A stretch of 64,000 bases of DNA from Ectobius pallidus (lineage: Eukaryota > Arthropoda > Insecta > Blattodea > Ectobiidae), in NCBI GenBank assembly GCA_964059195.1, contig CAXKWD010000005.1, positions 139,339,686 to 139,403,685 of the forward strand, given 5' to 3'. The first letter of the stretch is position 1. The number at the start of each line of letters is the position of its first letter. The translations under genes and the position numbers were made by a program. Below the pieces are notes generated by a model. That model was given only the letters and a program-made list of their open reading frames with translations, did not search any database and was not told where the DNA came from. This document shows, in pieces, positions 1 through 13,700 of this stretch.

Positions 1-424
1 TGTATGGTACATTTCATACCTATATACATGGTTATATATACAGTTTTCTAAGCTTTACACTTTCATTTGACACAAAGAAATCGATAAACTGAGCCATATT
101 GTGACCATTCATGGCTTTCTCAAGCCTGTTCTTTCTCTTACCTCGAAACCAATTTAATGTTAAAATAAACATATTGCTTATACAAGATACTTCCTAGATA
201 AGTTCATACATAGTTTATGTGTCAGTACATATTGAGATTTTTTCCCCAGAAGAGCCATCCATACGTTGTGTCCACACTTGGCATTATAATATTTTTTTGT
301 ATGCGAAAGAAATGATCAACATTGGCTCTCTCTGGTAATAAATGAGTAGATAGTTAAAACTGATTGAAAACAAGTCTTTGAAATAAGACTAATTTCAGTA
401 CTTCTAAAAGAAAAATTGGTGTTA

Positions 425-900
425 TCATGTGACATAACATCATCATAATGATGTCCATTATGATACACATTTTCATTATAACACTTGTGATATTAATTAT
501 TAATATTGAACGCTTCATAATCTTCAGGCATTGAAAGCAGCAGTTTAGACTGCATAATTAACAACCTGTATTTAAAATAAAATGATTTCTGTTTGTGTTA
601 ATTTTATCTTTAATATTGTACTAAATTGATTTAATATAATGTGTTTTGATGAGCATTGCTTTAAGGTTAAAACGCCAAGAGAAGCTTTTAGTTCCCTGCA
701 TGCTGTCACCTGCCATCTATTGCAAAAGATGAGAACTTACTAACTGCTGATCACTGAGGTCAGTTTGGAGTTGTTTGGTGTTTTACAAGGTATTCTAAAA
801 CTCAAAACTTAGACAATTAATTATAATCAAACAAACATTTGTATGCAGTTTGCCTATGTAGGTAATAAATTAAGGCATTTGTATGAAAATTATTGTTTTT
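425..900 (+). repeat. Interspersed repeat family R1, copy 1
   Basis: Shares diverged blocks with 6075-6590 and, inverted, 42130-42600. Common anchors are a 'tttaaaataaaat' block followed by 'tttgtgttaatttta', and a block around 'ccatctattgcaaaagatga'. No termini, coding capacity or class is recognised. Bases 1-424 show nothing identifiable. Confidence 0.55.
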
Positions 901-1274
901 AAGACTATTTATGAGGGTCGGTCAAATGAAAACGAGACAGATGGAAAAAAAAGTAAGTAAACTGTTTATTATTTCAAAAGTAATCGCCATAATTGTTAAT
1001 ACATTTATCCCACTGTGAGACAAGACGGTCAATGGCTTCATGAAAAAATGTTTGCGGTTGCCTACGGAACCATGATTCTACCCAAGCATGCACCTCTTCT
1101 TCCGAAGCAAATCAACGGCCACGAATGTCTTTCTTCATTTCTCCAAAAATATGAAAAATTGCACATTGTATGGAGCAAACTTTGCAAAAATTGAACCGTG
1201 CCATCAAGTCCAAACGCCCAGAAATGTTGACAGACGGCATCATTCTGTTGTACAGTGAGTCCATTTTATGAGGA

Positions 1275-1412
1275 AACCTCGCCTCACTGCCCCATTGCCG
1301 CAGTGCAGTGTATTACCGAAGCGGAATTACAGAAAGTGGCAAATAATTTGTTTAAACGATGTAAGGCACATCTTACTGCTGACGGGGGTCATTTTAAACA
1401 GTATCTCAAATA
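1275..1412 (+). pseudogene. C-terminal scrap of a second transposase
   Basis: A short frame reads TEAELQKVANNLFKRCKAHL and then TADGGHFKQYLK before a stop. It resembles the conserved C-terminus (…GHFxxLL) of a large insect transposon-associated family often annotated DUF4817. Identification rests on recall of that motif only. It interrupts the mariner reading frame, so it is probably a nested insertion. Confidence 0.4.
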
Positions 1413-1562
1413 AATGGTGAGTAATAAGCCTCTACATGTAGGCCTATGTTATGTTAAAGTCTTGATTTGCCGGTAGTAACGGAACACGGTCCCCGCCATT
1501 GCAAGCACAACAGCGGGGAAAGTGTGAGCAGGGGCAACGCTGTTAAAAAGTTTCCGCATAAA

Positions 1563-1853
1563 ATGGATTCCCTGTACAATAATGTTCACCCACATGTTGC
1601 CAAGGTTGTTTTGACTACGCTGCAGAAGTTTCACTGGGAAGCCCTTACACATCCTCCATACAGTCCAGATCTCCATATTTATGGAGAAATAAAGAAAGAC
1701 ATTCATGGCCGTAGATTTGCTTCGGACGAAGAGGTGCTCGTCTGGGTAGAATCATGGTTCTGTAGGCAACCACAAACATTTTTCCACGAAGCCATTGACC
1801 GTCTTGTCTCACAGTGGGATAAATGTATTAACAGTTATGGTGATTACTTTTGA
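1563..1853 (+). pseudogene. Mariner transposase C-terminal fragment
   Basis: Reads HPHVAKVVLTTLQKFHWEAL, then HPPYSPDL, then GEIKKDIHGRRFASDEEV, closing QWDKCINSYGDYF, the usual mariner C-terminus. The second catalytic Asp (DN in the family) is Asn here, and the residues after SPDL that carry the third Asp of the DD34D triad are deleted. The fragment cannot be catalytically active. Confidence 0.85.
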
Positions 1854-1984
1854 AATAATAAACAGTTTACTTACTTTTTTCCATCTGTCTCGTTTTCATT
1901 TAACTGACCCTCATAGTTATTTATAGCTTTTCCCCATTTTAATTACATTTCAGGTAAAAAAAAAATGTTCTATTTTTTGCTATT

Positions 1985-2273
1985 CAGCAAACTCCTGATC
2001 ATCCATGGGCGGATTATCCAGTTTGTGAATTATCTGTGTGCGATAATTAGAATTTTCCATATTTAATTTTAAATTTTCAACATGTCATTTTGAATTTCCT
2101 GCACTTTATTTGGCAAATTTTAAATTTCCCACACTTAATTTCATCATATATGCGCAATATGGCAACAAAATGCAGGAAATTTAAGTTCTCACACCCAGTT
2201 TGCATTATCCGTGTTATTCAGTTATTTGTGCATGCCATAGTCCCAATTAACATGGATAATCGGGAGTTTGCTG
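1985..2273. mobile_element. Pogo/Tigger-like MITE, 289 bp
   Basis: Imperfect terminal inverted repeats CAGCAAACTCCTGATCATCC and, inverted at the right end, CAGCAAACTCCCGATTATCC, with TA following the right end. The interior is AT-rich and without coding capacity. Termini of the type CAG...GATTATCC are typical of pogo-superfamily elements. Confidence 0.7.
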
Positions 2274-2827
2274 TATTATTTTACTTTTATGTTCTTTAGT
2301 TTGCCTGAAGTAGGCCATATATTACTCACAACCGGCTTTTACTTAAATTCATTTCTGTTTATTTACGTACTAATTCTTGGTAGTTATATTCACAGGGAAT
2401 AACATGGAGTCCTGAAACTATCTCAGGTTTTGAACATTATGCATATTAGGGTAAGTGAATGTTTTGAAAATAGACTGTAAATAATTGATAATACATAGTC
2501 TATGTTTTCAAAATTGACTGTATAATATTAAAGCGATGCTCCATTTCATCAGTTTTCAATTTTCTAAAACTTGTTTCATGGAACTTTTGTTTTTAAGTTT
2601 TGTAATGTAATTTATACAACTTCTGCTATTTTTTGTTGTTGTAATTAATAATATAGTTCAGTTAACAAGAGAATGTAAAATATTAAAAATACTTAAATAA
2701 TACAGCACACTTTATTGGTTCCGGAGCATATTTGCATGCATATTTCGTCTTCTGATAGAGCATTAACTTCTGGCCTTAGCAATTATTTTTATTTTGGAAA
2801 TTCTTTAGATAAGACTTGTACCTCCTA

Positions 2828-3850
2828 ACACAGGAGTTCTCAACTTCAAGAGGTCCCAGGGCCAGTATTATGTGCGCACAATTTTCTGGGGATAGAATTA
2901 AACAAATTTTAAATAATGAGCCTGAAAATTTATTAAAATATATGGGTAACTAAGCTTTTTTTTTTTAATACCTTTATAAAGAAGCAATGTGTATATCATG
3001 TACAAGTATTTCACATAAAATTCTGAGTTGCATAATTTAGCTGGACTTGAATTCCTCAAATTTGGCAATCAAAACATTGGAATTTCAAATTAAAATCTAT
3101 TTTAGAAAAACTGAATACTCTGGAGTTTTTCATAATTTTTTTGGTTTCCTTCATTACGTACTCCGCACACTATCGCCCCACACTGCATACGTTAGTGTTA
3201 GTGACATGTAGAGCTAGGTTGGTGGCAGTTAGGTTAGGAATAGTAATATTAGTATTGATTGCCATCAAGATTACAATCCCAGCCTTGTTTCTGGATCAGC
3301 TCAGCCAGTCGTAATTCTCGCCTTCCAACAGCTATTTTCTCTTTAGAGACGGCCATTTATAGGTTATAAAAGTGACATTTTCATTTTCCCTGTGTTTCGA
3401 ACACTTTCCAGAAAAACTATATAATTTTTATGGTTTATGATGAACACAAGCAGCTAAAAATCACCGATTTTCAACTTTCTTTGTGAATAAACGTAGTGCG
3501 TAATCATGGAAACCATTCCCATATGTTGTGATGAATTTAAAAACATTGAAATAGAACAAAATTCTTACAGTTTTCTATGTTTAGTTGAAAAATAGGCCAA
3601 TCTGCTGTATTTGCTAGAGTTAGAATGTACACTCAACTTGCATATTCCAGTAATGTACAGGTGGGGTATGCTTTTTTTCCCCCCCTATCTATACATACTT
3701 CCGAAGACTTTATTACTGACTGGAAAATCAATTCCATCGAGCTTTCTCCTCATGCTTCCCGATCCTTCAGCAACATCATAATATACTTCAAGAAAGCATG
3801 TTAAATTTAATTCATTAATATGCGGCCCACAGGCTGCCAGTTGGAAACAC
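2828..3850. mobile_element. Possible hAT relic
   Basis: The left edge 'caggagttctcaacttcaag' and the right edge 'gcggcccacaggctgccagt' resemble the ends of hAT/Charlie-type elements (CAGTGGTTCTCAA... and ...GGCTGCCAGTTGGGAACC). No clean 8-bp duplication was found and the interior is non-coding, so this is tentative. Confidence 0.35.
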
Positions 3851-4681
3851 AATCAGTGCGAAAGGAATGTGTCTCTGCAGTGAGCTAAGGGATGCCAATT
3901 AGAAAAACTATTTCTGTTGGCAACACAACTCTGGGCCAATGGCACATTATTCAGTGGGGATTGTTTACCAAACAATATCAAGCATGTACTCTGTTCTCTT
4001 CACTTTGAAGCTGCTTTCCATTCGCACCGTATATTATTGACTTTAAAGTAAGTTTAGTCATTGCTCTTTTTCATTCAAGTTTTTGTATGACAGGAAAGAA
4101 CAAGTATAAAGAAAGCTTAGAATAAAAAGGAATCGCTGCGTAAAAGAGACCTTCAGTGATACCAAGATATTTTTCAGGGTTTGCTACTGTTCAAAAGAAA
4201 AAAGAGAATGCGTTACTTGTATAAATTTTCAGATTTTCCTTTCATCTCTCTAAGACTCTTTGTACTGCATCCTTTCTTCATTCTTATACTAATTAGGCTA
4301 CATATTAACTTATCTTCAATTAGTATCATATGACATTAAGATATTTACATTTCTCTTCTACTTTCAAGCCATGACCAACACTTTCTTTCCAATCTCCTCC
4401 CTCCCCCAACGAACGACTTAAGTTGCAGTCACATTCACTTCACTGATATTATGACTACTTATATTCAGTTCGGTATAATAATTTACCGTTCATTGAGCAT
4501 TTTCTTTCTATAACTTCTTATAGCAGTTAATAGAGTACCATATCCTATAGATAGGAGATTTCCCCAAATGCCACTCACCCTTCCCAGTGGAGCACAGCAT
4601 TGTTTATGCATTAAGTCTTGCTCGCTTTAACCCTGTGATACACCTCATTCATACGAGCATTCACACACGATTGAGCACTTT
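3851..4681. other. 3' flank of the DM4/12 gene, nothing recognised
   Basis: Includes the expected 3' UTR of the minus-strand gene. No close AATAAA on that strand was identified after the stop at 4682, and no repeat or RNA was recognised. Confidence 0.4.
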
Positions 4682-4796
4682 TTACATTGCTTTGGAAGAT
4701 AAATCTGATGAATCTAGTGTTACTTTAGATGTCCTTGATTTAGATTCATCCACTTCTTGTAGAATCTCATTTTCTTCATAATCTGCAGCTTCTTGC
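4682..4796 (-). CDS. DM4/12 gene, last coding exon (acidic tail)
   Basis: Acceptor TTTCAG ends at 4797. The 115-nt coding part gives residues 247-284, a hydrophilic acidic tail (QEAADYEENEILQEVDE, later DSSDLSSKAM), and the stop TAA at 4684-4682. The tail is not a recognised motif. Support comes from the splice site and frame rather than family conservation, so this exon is a little less certain than the domain exons. Confidence 0.82.
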
Positions 4797-7700
4797 CTGA
4801 AACATAAATTTATATTTTTAAGGTATTTGTACACCTTTAGGTATGTAAATTTTGTTTTTAAATATTAGGGATATATATATTTTACAGCTGTATATTAAGA
4901 TATATCACAGAGAGTTTTGTAATTGTTTATAAAAAAAAAATTATTTAACAATTTTGACTATAAACTTGCACCCTGATTACTTCAAAACTATGAGAGATAA
5001 AAACACCAAATTTTCACTGTTTTGTTGACAGAACAATTCTGTAGTGCCTGACATAAAAATTCTTTTGGATACTTGAAGATTTTGAATTGTTGCATAGACT
5101 TATATCAAGTAAAATATTTTTTGTTCACAACATTATAAACAAAATCTAGAACACAGTAGAATATTCATGTATCAGAAATTCCCCAATGTCAAGCACCAGA
5201 GAACATTACAAGCTTCAAAATGAAACTATATGTAATCATATTGATATATTAATTTTGAGAAGAATTTTGACTTTGAAAAATGCAATTTACTACTTGAGAA
5301 GAAAAGAAAACTTGTATTGAAATGCATGGAAAACTCTTGTAGAGATAAATGAAAAAACAAGAAGTTCAAACAGTTTGTTCTTACCCCAACATATGACTCC
5401 ACTTAAATACCATGTATTAATGACAACTAATAGTCAATATGGAGACTTCTAGCAGAGAGGGAAGATTAGAAATACTAAAATTTGATGGCTGGATAAGGGT
5501 CCTGGAAAATGCATCATCTTAGAAAAAGTGCTCTAAGGAACTAACAGTGAGAATTTAGTAAGTATTACATGAAATTAAAGACAAAAGAACTGCCTATCCA
5601 ACTATGTCATTCAATTTTTTTTCATATATATTTTTTTGTTTCTTGGATGTAATGAACGTTTTGTAACTTACGAGTACTTGTTCTGCGTGGCAAGGAATAT
5701 TGACTTCGGACAAGCCTTATGGTACCGCCAGCACTCTCCGTGCCCATGCTCCTCTCCGGCACGTTCGGCGTTCACGTACTCATCTAACATGTGAGCGAAA
5801 GGAGACTTGCTTGCTCTGAAATTACAAATAAATATTATGGTACATATTATTTAAAGTGGCTTGGAAGATGGGAAATAGCTGTAAGAATAAAACCAAGTTC
5901 CATATAATTTTGGTAAGAACATACCAACCAGTCATTCTACTTTTACCAGGGTGTCTTTGTTTTGAATAATTCTGTAATGGATTAGAATGCTTTCTTGGGA
6001 TACAAAAAGTCTCTTTTTCCTAGTGTAAAAATACTTTTTGTTCAACCATTCTACAACACGATTATTACTTGTGATGTAACGGTATCATAATAATATCCAC
6101 ATAGAAACTGAGTTTCATTTTTAACAGTGGTGTGGTATAGATTATTATCGAACACTGAATGTTCTTGAAAACCTTGAGAGCAGCAACCGAAAACTGCATT
6201 TAAAATAAAATAAATTATGTTTGTGTTAATTTTAATACTAAAATTAATTTATTTCGTGTTGTCAAAATCTGCTGGTTTCAAGAAAACAACCAAAAAGAAG
6301 CATTCGGTTGACCAGATGCCATGAGCTGCCTTCTGTCACAGAAGGCAAGAACTATGAAAATAGCTGATTCCAAAGCGCAGCATGCCCATTTGAGTGTATC
6401 TAAAATCGCAAAACTTACACCTTTAGACTAATTATGGTCGAACAAGAACAGTTGTATGCAACTTGCTTATAACGGTAATTAAGATACTAGTATGAAAATT
6501 ATGAGACTAGCTTTGCTCATTTTATAAACATACTCATATCTTAATAAATGGCATTGTATGCTCGTTGCATAATCCCTGTTATTTAATTATTACACATTTT
6601 GACAGTCTCTGGTATAATGGGGCAAGGAATTCCAAAGGCAGGTGATAGACATACTAAAAGGTGAAGAATAGAGTAATGTTTGCCCGGTATTAAGCAGTAG
6701 ATAATAGTTCCCATGAAAATAATTGGAGCCGTTATTTTTGGACTGATCCCCATATTTTGAGCCACTTGTTCCCATCTTCACTGATGTAAACATGTTATGT
6801 ATTAAAAAAACTATTTTCCACCTCTTATGTGGAAATGTGGTTATTTTTCTCTTTTGGTTACATCAGATATATTGTGTTCCGCTTATAAGTATAATAAAAG
6901 AAATAGTTCAGAACTATTCAGCCAAATGTATTGAGATTGGTACCATTTTAAAGAGGAGGTTGCAAGCAATTTTATTTCATTGTTGTTAATTTTAGAACAG
7001 GCAAGCATTGTGCATATGCGCAGATAATTTCATAGAAGACAACAAATACAATTGTCACATCTGGGGATTGGAGAATCCACGTGTCATAATTGAATACCAA
7101 TTCCCCTAAATGGAATTTTAGTGTGATATCATGTGTGAATCATTAGTTCCCTGCAAGATGGATCAGAAAAGGATCACCATACATCACTTTGCTTGCCATA
7201 TCACCAGACCTAACAACACCTGATTGTTTACTGTGGGGGTTTGTGACACCAGCTACGTAATTTGGCAGACTTAACAAGAAAGTATTAAGCTGCTGTCAAT
7301 GTCACACCACAGATGCTTCATAAGCATGAGTCGAGGTTGCATACCGGTTGGACATTTTCCATGCCACTAATGGAAGTCATCGTGAGGTTTATGGAACACA
7401 AGGTAACAAAAATTCCTAGTTTCCATTCTTTGTAGCAATTGGTTTCTTCCATAGATTCATGTTAGTTCAGAAGTTATAGCTATTTCTTTTATTGTACTTA
7501 TAAGCAGAACACCCTGTAGTTAAAGATTATCTTAATTTTATTTGTTAACGATTTGCAAACTTACGTGAAGAAGAGTTTGACTATTTCCCCAAGGAGTCCA
7601 AAGTGCTGCAGTGATTGCCCATGCACTTCGCAGATGGCTCGGAGCAGACAAGCCTTGCCATCCATTCCGAAGTTGGAGAGAAAGTCCTCCACAAGAATAT

Positions 7701-10700
7701 ATAGGAGTGCCCTGTAAATATCGTTTTTATAATACTCGGTAGTTTATTTATTTTTTAACTTTCTAATTAAAAATAAAAATGAGCCAAAGACAGATCTGCC
7801 CATTTGGGGAAAGCAAAAATGTTTGAACTCTTTGTAATAAATTCTTTGTACCTTTCGAGTTATTTGCGTTTCTAAAAAATATGTTGTAATCTAGAAGTTA
7901 TGAATTACGAAGACATATACTATTAACATGATACAACTTTTTTTTATCTGTTATGAGTCCAAATCAATTTAAACAGAGTTAATATTGATCCAGTATTTTC
8001 AGCCCTGTTATATTTATAATTTAATAATAATTTTAATATAATTAAAGTTACACTGTTATAGCAATAGTCTGAATGTAATCTCAACACATTTATTATATTT
8101 GTTAATTGGGTTCTGTATTTTTTAACTCAGTTTAACGTGGCTTATCAGGGATAATTTTTTGGTAGATATAAAAGGAATAGTAACAGTATGTATTGCATCA
8201 CGCAAGGAAAAACATCGTAACTCATGTTTTGCAGTTTTACAAGAGAGCAAAAGCAAAGTTTTAACTGGTATGAAAAATTGAGCTTTCCTAAAAATTTCTT
8301 AGATTTGGTATTATTCTATTCCAACATTAATAGTTAATCAATGTTGACTATTTTAGCTTGCCATGTTGATATATTTTTGGTAAATTAAATATTAAAATCT
8401 AGTTGACTGCTTTTTTAAATTACGATATTCTTCCATGATCACAATGTCAATGTGATAGGAAATTATCTTTACACTTTATTTGAAAATGAAAATTGGCATT
8501 TAATAAATTACGTAAGTTATTGCAATTTTCACAACAATAAAGTTACATTGTAGTAGCTTCAATACATAAAAGAAACAATAGAATGACCATAAATTATTGC
8601 TAATAACAAGATTGCTTCAGTCTGTCACAAAAGCCTATTTCAGAGGCACAATAATAACGTTGAAAATGTAACAAAATTAGAAAGACTTTTGAATGGAACT
8701 TTTCCACAAGTTAGACTAATAAAGGAATGATAATACTACAGTAAACAGTTACATTATCAAGTTAACCACTTTTACAATTAGTATTTTTCTGATTCACTTA
8801 AATTATTGTCAGGTTCTATGTGTTTCAGACTCTGACAGAATGTTTGGAATGGAGTGCGGATGTTTCCACTTGATCACATAAAGACATTAGATCCCTGTAT
8901 TTTGTATTTGAGATCGGGATGTGTTCCGTGTAAGCTTGTAGAACAAGAGGGATGTAGTCGTTGGGCGTCCTTTTATGGATCTGAACAGATCAAGATATTC
9001 CTTGTCAAAGCCATAATGAAATATTATTTTTGTTGTTTTTCATGGTAAATAGTAAATTACTTTATTTTAGCCCCAACAATTCATCAAAGCTGTTACTTTT
9101 TTTTTTTTTTTTTCCAATTAGGGAATGGATACAATCACCTTAATTCTGAGTATGACCCTTTTCCAGAAATGTATGTGGAATATCAAAAGCAGACTTCAGA
9201 TGCCTGTACATGATGGGCAAACACCACAATTATGTAATTTTTTTTAAAGCTTTGTTTTCTTGTGAACTGAATATTTTAATTGCTTGTTTTTCAGTACTGT
9301 ACCACAATATCTCTGCATTCTACGGGACAGCTAATTGTTTTTACGGATTAATAATGTTTAATGCAATTCATTAAAGAAAAATATATTTATTTTACGGATT
9401 AATAATGTTTAATGCAATTCATTAAAGAAAAATATATTTACCTGCTGAGGTACTTTAATTGCAGTTTATTTATGTAATTCCGTGTATGTCATCTGATAAC
9501 ATTAATTGCTTTGATTTTATTTGTAATTTTCCACATACATTAAAATGTATGCCGAAACCCGGGATCGAACCAGGGACCTTTAGATCTTCAGTCTAACGCT
9601 CTCCCAACTGAGCTATTTCGGCACGTGGTATTGCATCTTCTTTCGCCGGCCGGTGAAAGCCACGTGACATGCTATATCACATCATCTACGTATTACGCAA
9701 CAGAATAGTGCATGACAAGAGCTTCCACACTCTTATGTTTATCCACGCCATGGCTTCCTTCTCTTTCGAAGTACAGTTCAAGTATGGTGATAAAGCAACC
9801 ATTCATTATATATTCTTTTAATGCTCTTTTTAAGACGGTACTACGGGCCCATAGGCACCGACTTTTTTCCCATCCCGACATTTAATTTTTATCATACAAG
9901 GCTAGGCTAACTACAACTATCATACAAGTATAGGCTAACTACAACTATCATACAAGTATAGGCTAACTACTAAAAATTCACTTCTTGCCCCCTCAATAAT
10001 ACTCAGCGCCTCAGACTACGGCAGTATAGGCTACGTGCAGTGGCGGACGCAGAAATTTTTCCGGGGGGGGGGGGGCATTTGAATAGTAGAAAGAATACTA
10101 ACAAAAAAATTATCAACTTACATATACAATTAGTTTATAAAACTGGCCACTTAGAGTACATATATAGCCTTTTTTAAATTTCGTGGGGGGGGGGGATGTA
10201 ACCCCCTATCCCCCCCCTACGTCCGCCACTGGCTACGTGATTCATTGTTTGCTTCCTCTACCCGTAGGCTACTATAGGTAGAAGATGTTTGTGTTCTACC
10301 CCGAAATTCGAAGTTGAGCTTTTAACATAATACATGTTTGAGGTCCCCGTGAATCCAAAAATACTATTTTCAGAAACATTTATGTATGTGTGTCTGAACA
10401 ACCTAGCTCCAGAATTAAAAATATGCGAAAACCAAATTTTGTATTTGGTTAGGTAGGCTACTTTCTGGAGTTGTGACACTAAGATTGGCGACGACTTTCT
10501 CTTACTTTCAGTACCACTTTACAAGAAGATAATTAATAACGGCTCTAACCATTTTGTACATAAAGTGCTTATGGTAAGAGCTAAAACTTCAGTTGAGACT
10601 TTTTTTCCGCAAAGAATCTATGAAATGTAGTTTTAAGCAGGAACAATAAAACTTTGCTTCAGGTTGAAACAACTGAAAACGCGCCCCGTGCAACATTTTT

Positions 10701-13700
10701 CTATTTCAGAATGTGAAGTGAGGAAGACGTATTGTCCATGCTTAGAGTAAAAAAAGTTACGTGAGTGAATTAATAACATTTTTTGGATTATAAAACCTTC
10801 GGGAATACGATGCGGTAATGACATTCTCTTCATTTTTACAACAAATTTACAAGATGAGACTGGCATATGTCATTCCAGAATGTTGTTATAGGCTCTAGTA
10901 TAATTTGTCGCCATTATCACTGTGTTTATGTTTTTACCTGTCAGACGTCGTTACTGTCGCTGCCTTATTTCTTTGAAGTGACTCACGTGTTCGGAAACAG
11001 GGTTTGGTGAGCGGTGCTGTGAATTTCTTCTTGTGGTTTTAAATTGATTTACTGTGTAGTAAAAATGTGTATATAGTCCAGTGCAATATTACTAATCTAA
11101 TTCTGCAGTAGTAAAACAACGCTGAATGCCAATTCATATACGGTCCGTAGTGTCGCCTGAAAGTGTGTCTGTTTAACCGTGGGAAACATGTTGGTTTCGT
11201 CAAAGTGTATACTTTTCAGTGCATCGAGCCCGAAAAATAGAAGATGGAAGTCAAGAGCAACTATACAGGCGTAACAGAAGGTAGGCATGATTGCGTTACC
11301 TACTTTATTCTAGGTTTGAAGTGTATATTTAACTCACATCAAAGTAACTTTAAAATGTAAACATGCATGGATAAGTGTTGGGATTTATGATCTTTTAATA
11401 TCTCTAACTATAATGGATGTACATAAACCATATTCTTATACACCATATTTTGCTGAATCTTTATACTACAGTAAGATAAGGTTATGTTTGTAGAAGATAG
11501 GCTACTTGTGTAGGTTATAATGGGCCTCGGTGATGAAACTCGGAACATGCCTTGGAACAAGCTTTCATTTCAAAGCAATGCATACATAGTCCATTGCCCA
11601 TGTATGTTGCGAAGTTTGTCGTATAGCAAGATATAGCTACTATTTTTATGTTATTCGACGACATAGAATAACATAACTTTATGTGACATTGGTGATGTTC
11701 AATTTGAAATGAACGTGATGTCTCCCTTTCACAGCGTAACAGGCGTAGTTCCTTTGAGATAGAAATGCTTTTATGAAATTAAAAATGCTTCGGTTGTAAT
11801 TTTATGGTTTTCTAGAGCTCATTTATGGGTCTTTTCCTCATACCAAAGATAGCCACATTTCACATTATCGTGTTCTTCAGAATCTGTAGAATCCATTTAG
11901 GTTTATAAGCATCTTTTTCTTGTAGGAATATTCTAAATATAAGCAAAATTGACGTGATCCTGAAACAGGGCTGTAAAGTTGGATCAACGCTAATATCACT
12001 GTTCCTAACCTAACTGACATCAACCTAGCTCTACATGGAAATAAGTCGAACGATCACAGCCAGCCAATCGGAGTACTGGAAGACAATCTATGCGGGTCGT
12101 GTAACCCGCGCCGCAACATCGAGCGAAGTTTAATTTGTGCAGTTTTTGTTGGGATTGTAAAGGCAAATTTTCATAGTGACATACCAATATGTAGAAATGG
12201 GAGAGATTTATGTTCACTTAAACTACACAAACTTCGTAGAGATATCAAAGAAACCACGAAGAATCACAAAGTTTGCTTTTGTTCTCAACTTATGAACTTA
12301 AAATATGATTCTGTGGTGGCTGTATTGGTAGTCAGAGCATAGGAGCTGACTTGTAAAATTCACTGGGGCACTCATTCAGAAAAGGAAAACATATTAAAAT
12401 GTAATCAATTTATGTTGAAAATCCTTCTTCATTACAACAAAGTACATTATTAATCAACATTAAACACTCTGTTCATAGTATGTTTTAATCAATAGTTATT
12501 GCATTATTAACAACACTGTCACTTTTCTTGAGGATTACTAAAATCTTAACATGTAACTTATGTAGGCCTATATAAATATTTTTGGGGGTCCTGAAAATGC
12601 AAAGCACTCCCGAAGTCTGCGCCTATGAGTCAGAACATCCAAATTTATGGGGTCATTGCTATTTTGCAGGTTAGGTTACCTGCATGGATTCCAAAAAAAC
12701 ATGAATTGTAAAAAGAAACTTTCCCACACTTTACATCTGACCTAATTGACGTCAGTTTAGAATACTGAATAGAAATTGCTGCGTGGATTAATATAAATAG
12801 ATAGTTGTTGTGTGGTCATTTAAATTGATTGACGATATGGTATGATTTTGCTTGTTGTGCTATTCACTTTCTTGAATTAAGTTACTTAATAATCACAAGC
12901 TTTCTGCGGATTCTTCTATAATCTATACTCTGCACGCTGTGTGTTTTTTAGAAACAAGGAAAACGGACCTATTTGTAGTTATAATGTTCTTTACAATCTA
13001 TAGAAAAACGGCCCTATTTGTAGTTATAATGTTCTTTACAATCTATAGAAAAACGGCCCTATTTGTAGTTATATTGTTCTTTACAATCTATAGAAAACGG
13101 CCCTATTTGTAGTTATGTTCTTTACAATCTATAGAAGTTATTATATAAACTCCAGAAAAAAAAGCGAAATGTTTAAAAAGTCGTGAAATACCGGTATACT
13201 ATTACTTCACCTGAAAAAGGCGTATAACCTATTGCTTACTCACAAGATCCGTCTGCTGGACATTAGGTGTGATGGGGGAGCGATGAGCAGAATTGGTCTT
13301 ATCTTGAAGCAGGGCAGAAAACTTGACAGTGGTAAAGGTGTCATTAGAGCTTCCTGTTACTAACCTATGTAAATGTTGGTCACAGAAATTAAGATTTTAA
13401 ATTATTTATTGGACTTGTTAGGTTATCCTAACTTTGACTTAATTAAAGTCATTAGGCCTATAGGGAAGTTTAGTTTAATGTGTACACATTTCTTTCTTTC
13501 TTTCTTTCTTTCTTTCTTTTTCGTAGTTTTACCTCTCCCTTTTAGGATTTAAGCGACCCAAGCCGCCCGGGCCTTACAGGGCCGCGACCTGTCGGGAGAG
13601 GGATTACCTTTGAATCACATACATACTTTTTTGTCCAGACAAGGACATGGAGGGCCTCCCCGGATGAGTGATCAGCCCAATGCCGGGGCCACCTCCGAGA

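Larger units (their letters stand above)
912..1913. mobile_element. Mariner-type element with inverted 3' ends
   Basis: TA dinucleotides at 910-911 and 1914-1915 flank TGAGGGTCGG... and ...CTGACCCTCA. The inverted ends run for about 230 bp, and both arms encode the C-terminal part of a mariner transposase, the left arm on the minus strand and the right on the plus strand. Normal mariner elements have short terminal repeats and only one 3' coding end. Between the arms, 1168-1257 reads in plus orientation as mid-transposase (QKLNRAIKSKRPEMLTDGII). About 1275-1560 looks foreign. Confidence 0.8.
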
